A DNA stretch of 64,000 bases, from NCBI GenBank assembly GCA_902812455.1, contig CADDZH010000004.1, forward strand, positions 28,580 through 92,579, given 5' to 3'. Position 1 is the first letter of the stretch, and every line of letters begins with the position of its first letter. Source of the stretch: Chloroflexota bacterium (GTDB lineage Bacteria > Chloroflexota > Ktedonobacteria > Ktedonobacterales > Ktedonobacteraceae). The notes below the pieces were generated by a model that made no database searches, was not told where the DNA came from, and worked only from the letters and a program-made list of their open reading frames with translations. This document shows, piece by piece, positions 32,997-41,473 of the stretch. The position numbers were made by a program, and so were the translations under genes.

Positions 32997-33026
32997 TTGC
33001 CTATCCCGGCAGGGAACACGTATAAT
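32997..33026 (+). promoter_or_regulatory. Candidate promoter of the PIG-L deacetylase gene
   Basis: TTGCCT (32997-33002), 18 bases, TATAAT (33021-33026), 40 bases before ATG 33066. Confidence 0.55.
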
Positions 33027-33065
33027 ACAGGGCACAGTTGAGCAAATTGAGAAAGGTTTTGTAAT

Positions 33066-33911
33066 ATGGCTTATCGAGAAGCGCCTGGAGCGCTGCAGGT
33101 AGAGACAACACCAGACTACGAAGCAATGGTTATTGGGGCTCATCCCGATGATGCAGATTTCGCAACAGCGGGTACCTGCGCGTTGTGGGCGAAGCAAGGC
33201 AAGAAAATTGTATGGGTCGTGATGACCGACGGAGCGGAAGGCAGCGAAGTACCCAGCCTGGTTGATACTGATTTAATGCTCGAACGCGAGCAAGAGCAGC
33301 GCATGGCTTGCGAGGTATATGGAGTACAGGCGGTAGAGTTCCTGCGCTTCCATGATGGACATCTCACAAACAGCGAAGAGGCGCGCAAAGCTGTCGTGCG
33401 CTTGATCCGCAAATATCGCCCTCGCGTGGTCTTCACGCACGATCCCTCTGAGCACATTTATGCTCCCGATCCCGATGAGAAGCCAGATGAAACGGCTTAC
33501 CTGAATCACCCGGACCATAGAGCGACAGGCCGCATCGTGCTTGATGCGATCTTCCCGGCTGTAGGCAATCCTCGCTCGTATCGCGAATTACTGGCCGAGG
33601 GTTTTCTGCCCTATCGGGTACATGAACTCTATCTCTTCTTTACGGGGCAGGAGAACACGTATATTGACATTAGCGAAACGATCGAGCTAAAGGCAAGGGG
33701 GCTGCAGTGCCACCTGACGCAGTTTGGGCCAGAGGCGAAAATGATTGATCGTATCCGTGAGTGGGCAGCCGGGACGGCAAAAGAGGCCAGAGAGAAGAAA
33801 GGCCTGGATATGGAGTATGCGGAGTCCTTCCGGCGCGTGAAGCTGTATGTCCCAAAGAAGGAAGAAACGTCGCAGGAAGAAGCTCCGACAAAGGAAAAAG
33901 AACTCGAGTAG
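33066..33911 (+). CDS. PIG-L family N-acetylglucosaminyl deacetylase
   Basis: 281 residues. The zinc-site motif is GAHPDDADFATAGTCALW near residue 20, with a second metal ligand in LNHPDHRATG, and VVMTDGAEGSE follows strand 2. These are the signatures of LmbE/PIG-L deacetylases that remove acetyl from GlcNAc conjugates, such as bacillithiol or mycothiol intermediates and lipid or antibiotic precursors. An Asp/Glu-rich loop (APDPDEKPDETA) lies before the HPDH motif. The C-terminal 20 residues are Lys/Glu-rich and probably disordered. It is convergent with the C39-like peptidase gene, 4 bases apart. The substrate is unknown. Confidence 0.9.
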   Translation: MAYREAPGALQVETTPDYEAMVIGAHPDDADFATAGTCALWAKQGKKIVWVVMTDGAEGSEVPSLVDTDLMLEREQEQRMACEVYGVQAVEFLRFHDGHLTNSEEARKAVVRLIRKYRPRVVFTHDPSEHIYAPDPDEKPDETAYLNHPDHRATGRIVLDAIFPAVGNPRSYRELLAEGFLPYRVHELYLFFTGQENTYIDISETIELKARGLQCHLTQFGPEAKMIDRIREWAAGTAKEAREKKGLDMEYAESFRRVKLYVPKKEETSQEEAPTKEKELE

Positions 33912-33915
33912 TGAT

Positions 33916-34848
33916 TTACTTTGGGGTCACAATGGCATAGAAGCCTCTCCACCATTGCATAAACTGCTGGTGTGTGAGCGAGTGCCGGTTATAGAGAGAG
34001 GAATCGGCAAGGTAAACGAGATTGCTATTGCCGCCTGTGACAACCACCAGATGGCCGCCAGCGTATGTTGCAGGAGGCCAGCCAACAATCACGGGCCTGC
34101 CGTGATTGGCAATGCTGATGATTTGATCAAGCGTAAGGTTGTAGCCCCACGTCGTCTTAAAGCCAAAGTGAGCAACGGTGCGAGCGATGCCCACATCTTC
34201 CAGCAATCCTTCCTGGGGAGTGATCTCGCCTATCTGGGCTTCAACTTTCAGGATATCGGTAATCCTGTAATGATGCCCATAGGAGTTGATTACTTCAGTC
34301 ATTGCAGCCGTCGAGCAGGTAGAGTAGGCCCAGACCTCGTATTCTTGCGTAGAGCTATACTGGGCCGGGTCGAGCTGGCTGATGCGCACGAGGGCTTGAG
34401 ATGCATGAAATTGCGGCACCGGCGCCTGTAGCTGCTGCGAGGTCGAGGACGAAGACGACAGCCCCATAGCTGCCATGGTGACATTGAGTACAGTTGTCTT
34501 CAGGAGGAGCATACCTATGAGGAAGATGACGAGCAAGATGAGAGCGATGCCCAGCCAGGGAGTGGGATCGCCTCTCTGCCGCCTGAGCAGCCGGTTCAAG
34601 CCGAGCAATTGCCATAGATAGTCCCATGACCATGCAGCCGACTCAGCATAGGTGGCATAGCGGCTCGCTCGCATGGGCATAGCGGAGCGATAGCCGTTGC
34701 GTCCTGCAGGAAGAGAAACACGATACGCTGCGCGCTGCTCGCGTGATTGCGCCTGTACTTGTGATTGTGTTCTAGACGAGAGAAATAAGCCAATAACTGT
34801 GATGATGATGGCAATTGCTGCGAGCAGGGCAAGCATAAATACAGTCAT
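33916..34848 (-). CDS. Membrane-anchored C39-like cysteine peptidase
   Basis: 310 residues. Two transmembrane helices are visible: 5-23 (MLALLAAIAIIITVIGLFL) and about 98-118 (LGIALILLVIFLIGMLLLK). They are separated by a basic, Arg-rich loop, so the catalytic domain (150-310) is likely extracytoplasmic. AYSTCSTAAMTEVINSYG provides the nucleophilic Cys, GGHLVVVTGG the His and YLADSSLYN the Asp, a complete papain-like C39/BtpA-type triad. There is no ABC transporter or obvious peptide precursor next to it, so it is not a typical bacteriocin-leader peptidase. ATG 34848 has no strong Shine-Dalgarno sequence. The target is unknown. Confidence 0.78.
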   Translation of the reverse strand: MTVFMLALLAAIAIIITVIGLFLSSRTQSQVQAQSREQRAAYRVSLPAGRNGYRSAMPMRASRYATYAESAAWSWDYLWQLLGLNRLLRRQRGDPTPWLGIALILLVIFLIGMLLLKTTVLNVTMAAMGLSSSSSTSQQLQAPVPQFHASQALVRISQLDPAQYSSTQEYEVWAYSTCSTAAMTEVINSYGHHYRITDILKVEAQIGEITPQEGLLEDVGIARTVAHFGFKTTWGYNLTLDQIISIANHGRPVIVGWPPATYAGGHLVVVTGGNSNLVYLADSSLYNRHSLTHQQFMQWWRGFYAIVTPK

Positions 34849-34986
34849 AGGGCAGCAGCTCCTCGAAGCGGAACCAGGGATAGAAATAGCTCAGGCACAA
34901 TACAAGGGTACTCGCTACCTGTACAGCGCAAAGTATAGCATAAAAGCGCGTATTAATGCAACTGCATGAGAAAATTGGGGTAGGCG

Positions 34987-35337
34987 TTATTCTCTATTTC
35001 GTGCCCGGTTCGCAAGCTGGCGTGCCTCCTGTAAGATAGAAGAACGCGACGGTATGTTTCTCGTTGTAAGCTGGATAGTTGCCTCACTTTCACCACCAAC
35101 CGGTTTCGCTGCTCCATCAAGTACCTGTGCAATAAAGCGAGCCGGTCGTGGGGCTTCTGGCCTGTTGAGCATCTTGAAAAAAGGAATGGCCGCGATAAAG
35201 ATGGCCACCGGAGGCTCAATAAATCCCAGCGCGGTAGCCAGGCCAATGCCTCCAAAATAGCCAATGGATCTGGGCCAATCAATCTGCACCGGCCCAATCT
35301 GGCTCGTCAATCCACGATCCTCTTCTGCTTCTGCCAT
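34987..35337 (-). CDS. Small membrane-associated protein of unknown function
   Basis: 116 residues from ATG 35337 (MAEAEEDRGL), selected because GAGGGAGGATT lies upstream. A hydrophobic stretch at about 24-52 (SIGYFGGIGLATALGFIEPP plus VAIFIAAIPFF) makes one long or two short membrane segments. A polar C-terminus (PSRSSILQEARQLANRARNR) would be helical and basic. No family recognised. Confidence 0.6.
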   Translation of the reverse strand: MAEAEEDRGLTSQIGPVQIDWPRSIGYFGGIGLATALGFIEPPVAIFIAAIPFFKMLNRPEAPRPARFIAQVLDGAAKPVGGESEATIQLTTRNIPSRSSILQEARQLANRARNRE

Positions 35338-35396
35338 ATGATAATCCTCCCTCATAGCAAAAAGCGTAGCTTCACATGCTAATATTAATGTTATGC

Positions 35397-35630
35397 TTAT
35401 GCAGACTCCGCGAACTCGTAAACAGGAGCCATGCGTACCGGTCGGGCCTTCGTTTGTCGTAAGGCTTCCAAGCGCTCAATTGTCTCGGGCGTAAAAAGCA
35501 CATCGCCACAAACATCACATACCTCCGCTGGGATATGCTCGACCACGATGATGCGGTCGCCCTGACGAATAGCACGTACAACCTCGCGCTGCTTATACTC
35601 GCCTGGGCAGTCTGCAATACTGCATCTCAT
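35397..35630 (-). CDS. YgiT-type zinc-finger antitoxin (MqsA N-domain-like)
   Basis: 77 residues. MRCSIADCPGEYKQRE ... PAEVCDVCGDVLFTPETIER carries the two zinc cysteine pairs of YgiT/MqsA-type antitoxins. No helix-turn-helix domain follows, so it is the short, zinc-finger-only form. Its start overlaps the stop of the DUF4258 gene by 4 bases (ATGA). The toxin-first order and coupling are those of the DUF4258-YgiT class of type II toxin-antitoxin pairs. Its predicted role is to bind and neutralise that protein. Confidence 0.8.
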   Translation of the reverse strand: MRCSIADCPGEYKQREVVRAIRQGDRIIVVEHIPAEVCDVCGDVLFTPETIERLEALRQTKARPVRMAPVYEFAESA

Positions 35631-35947
35631 CTAGGACTCCTCTCTATAGGGCTCATCCACTTGGGTAGTGAAGGTACATAGACAGTAATAATAACTAGCA
35701 AAGGCAGTGTTGTCGTGCAAACTACATGAAGAGGACGGCCTTGAGTGGTCAACCCGGAAAGCAGACAACAAGCTCCACGACGATGGTCCGGGTAGTCCTC
35801 GATGATCTGGCCAACAGTAATAGCTTCTATCACCTCGGCCAGAGTTATGGCCTCTGCTTCCATTTCCTCACGAGCATGGTCAGTGATCCGTATAGCTCGA
35901 GTAGCGGCTTGCGCCTGTATCCTCGCCAGTACTACATCTAGGCCCAT
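35627..35947 (-). CDS. DUF4258 protein, putative toxin of a YgiT-linked pair
   Basis: 106 residues. ITDHAREEMEAEAITLAEVI then EAITVGQIIEDYPDHRRGAC and RPLHVVCTTTLPLLVIITVY fit DUF4258 (RelE/BrnT-like small beta-sheet RNases), with His26-type and Arg residues that could be catalytic. GGGAGGG lies about 10 bases before ATG 35947. It is immediately followed by the zinc-finger antitoxin with a 4-base overlap. Ribonuclease activity is inferred from the family context, not shown by motif. Confidence 0.78.
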   Translation of the reverse strand: MGLDVVLARIQAQAATRAIRITDHAREEMEAEAITLAEVIEAITVGQIIEDYPDHRRGACCLLSGLTTQGRPLHVVCTTTLPLLVIITVYVPSLPKWMSPIERSPR

Positions 35948-36122
35948 TCATCAAGGCCCTCCCCGCGTCATTCCTCATTTGATGCTTTTTATTCTAGCAC
36001 ATATGGTCAACAATCACCCAGCTACTTGGAAGGTAGCGATAGATCAAGAGGCCGACCATAAAGGTTTTCCTCTAATGGTATGTGCTTCGTTGTACTATCC
36101 TCGATTCAGATTCTTGAGCAGT

Positions 36123-37742
36123 CTATGCCATAGCTGTTTCGTGGCGGGCGCGCAAGACCTTCTTGTCGAATTTGCCCACGCTCGTCTTGGGAATGGCGTC
36201 AATAAAGATAATGTCGTCAGGGAGCCACCACTTGGCGACGCGAGGTCGGAGGTATTCGATGATCTCCTCTTTGCTGATCTGCCCGGCAAATTCAGGCTTT
36301 TCAACGACATAGGCGACCGGGCGCTCTGACCACTTCGGATGAGGCACGCCCACCACGCAGGCCTCCAGCACCTTCGGATGGCCCATAATAAGCCCCTCGA
36401 CTTCAACCGAGGAAATCCACTCGCCACCTGATTTGACCAGGTCCTTCGTGCGGTCAACAAGCTGGATGAAGCCATCTTCATCGACGACTGCTACATCGCC
36501 TGTGCGCAGCCAGCCATCCACAAATTTCTCGCCGGTTGCCGGGTCACCGTAGTAAGCGCGAGCAACCCAGGGCCCGCGCACCTGCAATTCCCCGAAGGTC
36601 TTGTTGTCCCAGGGAACCTCCTGGCCCGTATCCATATTCACCACGCGGAAATCGACACCGGGGATGACCGTCCCCTGTTTGGCTTTGATGCGGAACTGCT
36701 CTTCGAGCGGCAGGTCTTCCTGGTAGCTGCGAAGCTTACAGAGCGAGGCCAGCGGCGAGGTTTCCGTCATACCCCAGGCATGCACAAGATTGACGCCCTT
36801 GCGATAAAGGCCTTCGATCAGCGACTGCGGTACCGCTGAACCGCCACAGTAAATTGCGCGCAGAGCAGAGAGATCGAAGTGCTCTTTCTCAAGCAGGTTC
36901 AACATGCCGATCCAGATGGTGGGAACGCCTGCTGCAACGGTGACATGCTCATCAGCCATGATCTGGGTGACTTTCAGCGGATCCATGAAGCGCCCGGGCA
37001 AGACAATCTTTGAGCCCATCATAATCGCTGCATGGGGGAAGCCCCAGGCGTTGGCATGGAACATAGGAACAACGGGAAATACGGTGTCCCTCTCGCAGAG
37101 CGCTCCTCCGTCAGCCAGTCCAACGCCCATTGAGTGCAGGAAGATAGAGCGGTGGCTGTAGACAACTCCTTTTGGATTGCCGGTGGTGCCTGAAGTATAG
37201 CACATGGCAGCGGCAGTATTTTCCTCAAGTGGGGGCCAGTCATAGGTTTCGGGCTGGCCGGCAATAAATGACTCATAGTCAACTGCCGGTTGTAACTTGC
37301 CACTGGCCTGGGGAGCATCTCCCATGATCACATATTGCTTCACCGTCGGTAACTGATCTGCCAACCTCTCCAGTAGTGGCACCAGGTCACCATCAACAAA
37401 GATAATCTTATCTTCCGCATTGTTAATGATATAGACCAGTTGCTCGGCAAAGAGGCGAATATTGAGGGTATGTAGTACAGCACCAATACATGGGATGGCG
37501 AAATAGAGTTCGAGGTGACGATAGGTGTTCCAGGCAAAGGTAGCGATACGATCGCCCTGTGAAACCCCGGCGTTATGCAGCGCGTGAGCGAGCTGCGCGG
37601 TACGTTTTCCCCAATCGCGGTAGGTATAGCGATGCAGCCCTTCCTCGGTGCGTGTCACCACTTCTTTCTTGTAATAAAGACGAACGGCGCGATTGTAAGC
37701 GTGCTGCAATGTCAACGGGTAATCCATCATTAAACCTTGCAT
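36123..37742 (-). CDS. Long-/medium-chain fatty-acid-CoA ligase (AMP-forming)
   Basis: 539 residues. The P-loop is [19 protein letters not shown] near residue 180, the A5 motif lies in [17 protein letters not shown]7/A8 in [20 protein letters not shown] and [20 protein letters not shown], and the catalytic A10 Lys lies in [15 protein letters not shown]. The enzyme activates a carboxylic acid as an acyl-adenylate and passes it to CoA. Its length and overall pattern are of the DitJ/AlkK-like fatty-acyl-CoA synthetases. AGGAGGT 6 bases before ATG 37742 is a strong start. It could feed the acyl-CoA dehydrogenase near 2 kb, but there is no linkage. Confidence 0.92.
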   Translation of the reverse strand: MQGLMMDYPLTLQHAYNRAVRLYYKKEVVTRTEEGLHRYTYRDWGKRTAQLAHALHNAGVSQGDRIATFAWNTYRHLELYFAIPCIGAVLHTLNIRLFAEQLVYIINNAEDKIIFVDGDLVPLLERLADQLPTVKQYVIMGDAPQASGKLQPAVDYESFIAGQPETYDWPPLEENTAAAMCYTSGTTGNPKGVVYSHRSIFLHSMGVGLADGGALCERDTVFPVVPMFHANAWGFPHAAIMMGSKIVLPGRFMDPLKVTQIMADEHVTVAAGVPTIWIGMLNLLEKEHFDLSALRAIYCGGSAVPQSLIEGLYRKGVNLVHAWGMTETSPLASLCKLRSYQEDLPLEEQFRIKAKQGTVIPGVDFRVVNMDTGQEVPWDNKTFGELQVRGPWVARAYYGDPATGEKFVDGWLRTGDVAVVDEDGFIQLVDRTKDLVKSGGEWISSVEVEGLIMGHPKVLEACVVGVPHPKWSERPVAYVVEKPEFAGQISKEEIIEYLRPRVAKWWLPDDIIFIDAIPKTSVGKFDKKVLRARHETAMA

Positions 37743-37843
37743 GTTTTACCTCCTGAAGGATGCTAAACCATCAAGCAGCTCATCAAAACCCGGCGTGTCA
37801 AACAATGAAAACACTTCTCATAACTGATTGTACAAGAGGGGCC

Positions 37844-37870
37844 AGGGCAACCGCAAGGGTTGCCTCTACC
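37844..37870. repeat. REP-like hairpin (family R5)
   Basis: GGCAACC, GCAA, GGGTTGCC, then TCTACC. It has the same stem-GCAA-stem plan as the copies at 1418 and 51316. Confidence 0.7.
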
Positions 37871-38026
37871 CTGGACGATGATGTGACATCCGATTTTTGG
37901 GAGAATCGGAAAGGTACACAATTAAGAAATATAAGCACTACCTTAAAAAATGCTGAGAGTTTCCGCGCTTCCTCAATTTTGCTTGAATGATAGCTTCTCA
38001 TCTGTTATGCTTTAACCAGACGATAA

Positions 38027-38137
38027 GGGGTCTCCATCTTTTAGGGTGATCGATGAGAATGTGCCGATAAATCGGCGCTGGCCGCGATAAATCGGGTTCC
38101 ACGATAAATCGGGAACCTACAGTTCACCTGGAAGGAT
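38027..38137. repeat. R4 repeat copy
   Basis: GGGGTCTCCATCTTTTAGGG TGAT ... GCCGATAAATCGGCGCTGGC, then CGATAAATCGGGTTCCACGA and TAAATCGGGAACCTACAG, closing CACCTGGAAGGATGG. Confidence 0.7.
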
Positions 38138-38216
38138 GGAGAGCCGCGATAAGACAAGCAGTGATACGGCTGCGTTGTCATTTATTTTTCATCTTTCAAA
38201 AAGAAAGGAACAACAT

Positions 38217-38432
38217 ATGGTTCTCCGTCAAAACACTAGACGCGCACGAGGGCTTGCCGCCATGAGCCCAGAACGGCGCCGGGAGATCGCAAGCATGGGC
38301 GGGCGCACCTCGCAAGCCAGAGGCACTGCACATAAATGGACAGCAGAAGAAGCTTCGGCTGCCGGGAAAAAAGGGAGCGCCCGTTACGCGCAAAGACGCA
38401 ATGAATCAATGATCCACTCCTTCAATCAGTGA
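38217..38432 (+). CDS. KGG-motif general stress protein (Con-10/GsiB-like)
   Basis: 71 residues. ARGLAAMSPERRREIASMGG then RGTAHKWTAEEASAAGKKGS are two KGG-type repeats of the stress-induced, highly hydrophilic Con-10/GsiB family. They are very rich in Arg, Ala, Gly and Ser and probably disordered. ATG 38217 follows AAAGGAACAACAT. Its last 27 bases overlap the 3' end of the convergent folC gene. Family members accumulate under desiccation or starvation. A role in stress protection is inferred. Confidence 0.82.
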   Translation: MVLRQNTRRARGLAAMSPERRREIASMGGRTSQARGTAHKWTAEEASAAGKKGSARYAQRRNESMIHSFNQ

Positions 38433-39824
38433 GGCAACCCTTGTATTCCCACGGGCGGCAGACCAGCGAAGCACCTCTGCTGCCAGGTAAATAGAACCTG
38501 TAGCACAGATAAGGTCATTTTCACCGGCCAGTTCCACAGCGAGATCCATGGCTTCGTAACTATGTTCAGCAATATGTATCTGCACGCGGGGAGCATACTC
38601 AGCGAAGACCGCCTGTAGCGTTTCAACGGTAGCGGCACGCGGATTTGCTGCCCGGGTAAGTATGACTGCATCGACCTCTGCCAGAGCCTGCACTATTCCT
38701 GCCAGGTCTTTATCACGCGCAACACCCAATACGACTATCAAGCGCTGCCAGTTGAAAAAGTCATGCAGCGCCTGCACCAGCTTCTGCATCGAATCGGCAT
38801 TGTGAGCCCCATCGACGACAATAGCCGGGCGGTGCCCGATGACCTCGAGGCGAGCAGGCCAGCTTACTGCCCGAAAACCTTCTCGCAAGGCCGCCTCGTC
38901 CCAATTGATACCCCGCTCGCGCAACTGCTCAAGGGTAGCCAGCGCGGCAGTGGCATTTTCAAGCTGGTACTGGCCGGCCAGCGGTATTTCCAGGCCGCTA
39001 TAGGTGTATCCCGGCGCCCGGATGGTAAAGCGCTGGCGCTCCTGATCGCGTTCTTCCAGGCGATACGTATAGCTGATGGCTGGCAACCGGCCATGCTCAA
39101 CTTCGGCCTGCGCTGGATCGAACTCCCAGGCACCCACACGTACCAGGCGAGCATTCTGCTTCTGGCAGGCAGCGGCGATGGCCAGCAAGGCTTCGGGTGC
39201 CTGCGCAGAAGTGACAACCATGCCTCGTGGCTTGACAATACCTGCCTTCTCTGTAGCAATCTGGGTCAAGGTGTTTCCAAGCACCTGCATGTGATCGTAG
39301 CTGATCGAGGTAATCACAGAAACAAGCGGGTGTGTCACATTGGTAGCATCCAATCGTCCCCCCAGGCCGACTTCCAGTACAGCGTGTTGCACATGCTGGC
39401 GGCTGAAGTAGAGGAAGGCCAGAGCAGTTCCTACCTGGTAGGTATTGAAATCGGCGAATTTTCGCTCCGCCTGGATACGATCAACGACCGGGCGTATCTC
39501 TGCAATAAGCTGGGCTACCTCGGCTTCGCTAATGAGTTGCCCATTGACACGCATGCGTTCACGAAAGGTATGCAGGTCTGGCTGGGTATAGAGGCCGGTT
39601 CGCAGCCCTGCCTGGCGCAGGACTCGTTCAATGAGGGCAGCAGTTGAGCCTTTGCCTTTGGTTCCGGCAATAAGCGTGCAGGTATAATCTTGCTGCGGAT
39701 TGCCAAGATGCTGGAGGAGATATTCTTCGCGGGCCAGGTTTTCTTCCCGGTTGCGCGTAAATGGCCCTCCTCGCTCGTAATCGCTGAAGCTATAGAGATA
39801 ATCCAGGGCTTCTTTGTAGTTCAT
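38406..39824 (-). CDS. folC: Bifunctional folylpolyglutamate synthase / dihydrofolate synthase
   Basis: 472 residues of the Mur-ligase fold. It begins MNYKEALDYLYSFSDYERGG. The ATP P-loop is LIAGTKGKGSTAALIERVLR, LYTQPDLHTFRERMRVNG is the folate loop, VGLGGRLDATNV and TSISYDHMQVLGNTLTQIA are further signatures, and VDGAHNADSMQKLVQAL lies in the C-terminal Rossmann domain. The enzyme adds glutamate to dihydropteroate and reduced folates. ATG 39824 overlaps the folP stop by 4 bases (ATGA), indicating a translationally coupled folP-folC operon. Confidence 0.94.
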   Translation of the reverse strand: MNYKEALDYLYSFSDYERGGPFTRNREENLAREEYLLQHLGNPQQDYTCTLIAGTKGKGSTAALIERVLRQAGLRTGLYTQPDLHTFRERMRVNGQLISEAEVAQLIAEIRPVVDRIQAERKFADFNTYQVGTALAFLYFSRQHVQHAVLEVGLGGRLDATNVTHPLVSVITSISYDHMQVLGNTLTQIATEKAGIVKPRGMVVTSAQAPEALLAIAAACQKQNARLVRVGAWEFDPAQAEVEHGRLPAISYTYRLEERDQERQRFTIRAPGYTYSGLEIPLAGQYQLENATAALATLEQLRERGINWDEAALREGFRAVSWPARLEVIGHRPAIVVDGAHNADSMQKLVQALHDFFNWQRLIVVLGVARDKDLAGIVQALAEVDAVILTRAANPRAATVETLQAVFAEYAPRVQIHIAEHSYEAMDLAVELAGENDLICATGSIYLAAEVLRWSAARGNTRVASLIEGVDH

Positions 39825-40699
39825 AGTTCATAATATCCTCGCACGATGGCGTCACTCATCTTCACTACGCGCATCATTTCATGCACATCATGTACACGCA
39901 CAATATCTGCGCCCTGTGCTATGCCCAGGGCGATGGTTGCAGCCGTCCCCTCTATGCGCTCCTCAGGCGGCAAGCCGCCCAGCACGCGGCCAATCGTCGA
40001 TTTTCGCGATGTTCCAAGCAGGATGGGCCGGCCTAATGCGCGCAGTTCTCCCAGGCGGCGCAGCAATACCAGATTTTCTTCCGACGTCGTGCCAAATCCG
40101 ATGCCCGGATCGAGAATTAGATGCTCCCAGGCAATACCGGTTGCCAGCGCGCGATCAATGCTGCGTGACAGGAAGCGTATGACATCGCTGACGATATCAT
40201 GTTTCTGGTAGCCACGCATATTCGCCATGAGGATTACGGGCACGTGGCGCTGGCCGACTAGTGTCGCCATATCAGGATCACCATACAAGGCCCAGATATC
40301 ATTGACCAGCGCGGCTCCGGCATCAAGAGCCTGCCGGGCAACTTCCGCTTTGTAGGTATCAATAGAGATGATCATCTCTCCGGGCAGGGATGCCGCAAGC
40401 GCCTGGATCACCGGGATCACGCGAGCAATCTCTTGCTCTACTGGAACAGGGGCTGCATGAGGACGAGTTGATTCACCACCAACATCCAGCATAGTCACTC
40501 CCTCGGCTACAAATGCCTGCGCTTGCGCAAGGGCACGCTCAATAATGGCCTCCTGTGAAAGATTGCTCTCGATCAGGCCATCGCCTGAAAACGAATCGGG
40601 TGTAATATTGAGGATGCCCATTACATGGGTTTTCTGGCCCCATTCCAGGCGATGATTGCCCCAAATTGTGGGCGGAAATGGCCTCTGTTCCTGCTTCAT
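39821..40699 (-). CDS. folP: Dihydropteroate synthase
   Basis: 292 residues. VMGILNITPDSFSGDG is the pterin-binding loop 1, MLDVGGESTRPHAAPV loop 2, ISIDTYKAEVARQALDAGAA follows, then LVNDIWAL, LDPGIGFGTTSEENLVLLRR, LLGTSRKSTIGRVLG (the p-aminobenzoate/sulfonamide-contact segment) and VRVHDVHEM. It condenses hydroxymethyldihydropterin diphosphate with p-aminobenzoate. It is the first gene of the folP-folC operon. No folK/folB gene is adjacent in this window. An R4 repeat lies upstream. Confidence 0.95.
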   Translation of the reverse strand: MKQEQRPFPPTIWGNHRLEWGQKTHVMGILNITPDSFSGDGLIESNLSQEAIIERALAQAQAFVAEGVTMLDVGGESTRPHAAPVPVEQEIARVIPVIQALAASLPGEMIISIDTYKAEVARQALDAGAALVNDIWALYGDPDMATLVGQRHVPVILMANMRGYQKHDIVSDVIRFLSRSIDRALATGIAWEHLILDPGIGFGTTSEENLVLLRRLGELRALGRPILLGTSRKSTIGRVLGGLPPEERIEGTAATIALGIAQGADIVRVHDVHEMMRVVKMSDAIVRGYYEL

Positions 40700-40740
40700 G
40701 GCTGCTCTTGCCTCTGGCAGTACTATGCTATACTTACTCT

Positions 40741-40856
40741 AAGAGGGTTTCCATCCTTTGGGTGATTGGCGAGAATGGGCCGATTATTACCTCTCCCCCG
40801 GAGAGGGTGCGGCGGTGGCCACGATAAATCGGGCCCTACGGTTCACCCGGCAGGAT
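40741..40856. repeat. R4 repeat copy
   Basis: AGAGGGTTTCCATCCTTTGG GTGATT ... GGCCGATTATTACC, an inserted TCTCCCCCGGAGAGGGTG palindrome, then CCACGATAAATCGGGCCCTA and CACCCGGCAGGATG. The same CTCCCCCGGAGAG insert is found near 20088. Confidence 0.65.
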
Positions 40857-40943
40857 GAAGAGCCTATTTTATACGCATTTTATTCTAAAAAGTATCGGCT
40901 AGAGAACATCATATCACCTTCGGGAAAGAAAAGAAGGGAAGCT

Positions 40944-41444
40944 ATGGATATGCAGAGTCGTACTGAAGTAAGGCAGCCTCAACATCCTGTTAACCTTGCT
41001 CGCCGTTGCCATGAATGTACCGAAGAAGCCTATGGTCGCTGCCCGGACTGCCACCATAGCCTTTGCCAGGAACATTTTCCGAAACAGCAACACTCACCCT
41101 GCGCAGAAAAACAAATGAAATTAGCGCAGACCCAGGTCTGCTATGTCTGTGGGGCGCCAGTCTACCCAGATCAGTGGTCTACCTCACGTACATCGCATTA
41201 TGTCGATCGATACACCTGTAAGGGATGCGGGCGATATGTCTGCGACGAACTGCACACGCAGCGTAAGGTCGATGATGTCGTTATCACCCGAGAAGGACTG
41301 CGAGGCCATCGCTACCAGTACACGAATCGCTATTGCGACCTGTGCGCTCCTCTGTACCGCATAGGCGGGATCAAAGGCCTGGCACGCTGGGCAGTGGTGA
41401 TCGGGACGGTGCTGGCCGGGGCCTACTTATACATCCACCACTAA
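40944..41444 (+). CDS. Zinc-finger (B-box-like) single-pass membrane protein
   Basis: 166 residues from ATG 40944 (AAGAAGGGA upstream). The N-terminal CHECTEEAYGRCPDCHHSLC QEHF is a B-box/zf-like Cys-His cluster. Further CxxC pairs are CYVCGAPV, CKGCGRYVC and CDLCAPLY. One C-terminal transmembrane helix (about 145-163, LARWAVVIGTVLAGAYLYI) would leave the zinc domain in the cytoplasm. It is separated by 29 bases from the prenyl synthase gene and probably co-transcribed. Its role is unknown, with a regulatory or scaffold function possible. Confidence 0.7.
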   Translation: MDMQSRTEVRQPQHPVNLARRCHECTEEAYGRCPDCHHSLCQEHFPKQQHSPCAEKQMKLAQTQVCYVCGAPVYPDQWSTSRTSHYVDRYTCKGCGRYVCDELHTQRKVDDVVITREGLRGHRYQYTNRYCDLCAPLYRIGGIKGLARWAVVIGTVLAGAYLYIHH

Positions 41445-41473
41445 TATAGAGAAAAGAGAAAAAGGAAGATAGA

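Larger units (their letters stand above)
37743..38216. other. Gap without a gene, holding repeats R5 and R4
   Basis: It contains the hairpin AGGGCAACCGCAAGGGTTGC (37844-37863) and an R4 copy (38027-38137), followed by the leader of the KGG gene. No other structure was seen. Confidence 0.55.

Noticed and set aside
38763..39647. 294-codon plus-strand frame opposite folC
   Set aside because: Shadow of folC. No start signal or known motif.
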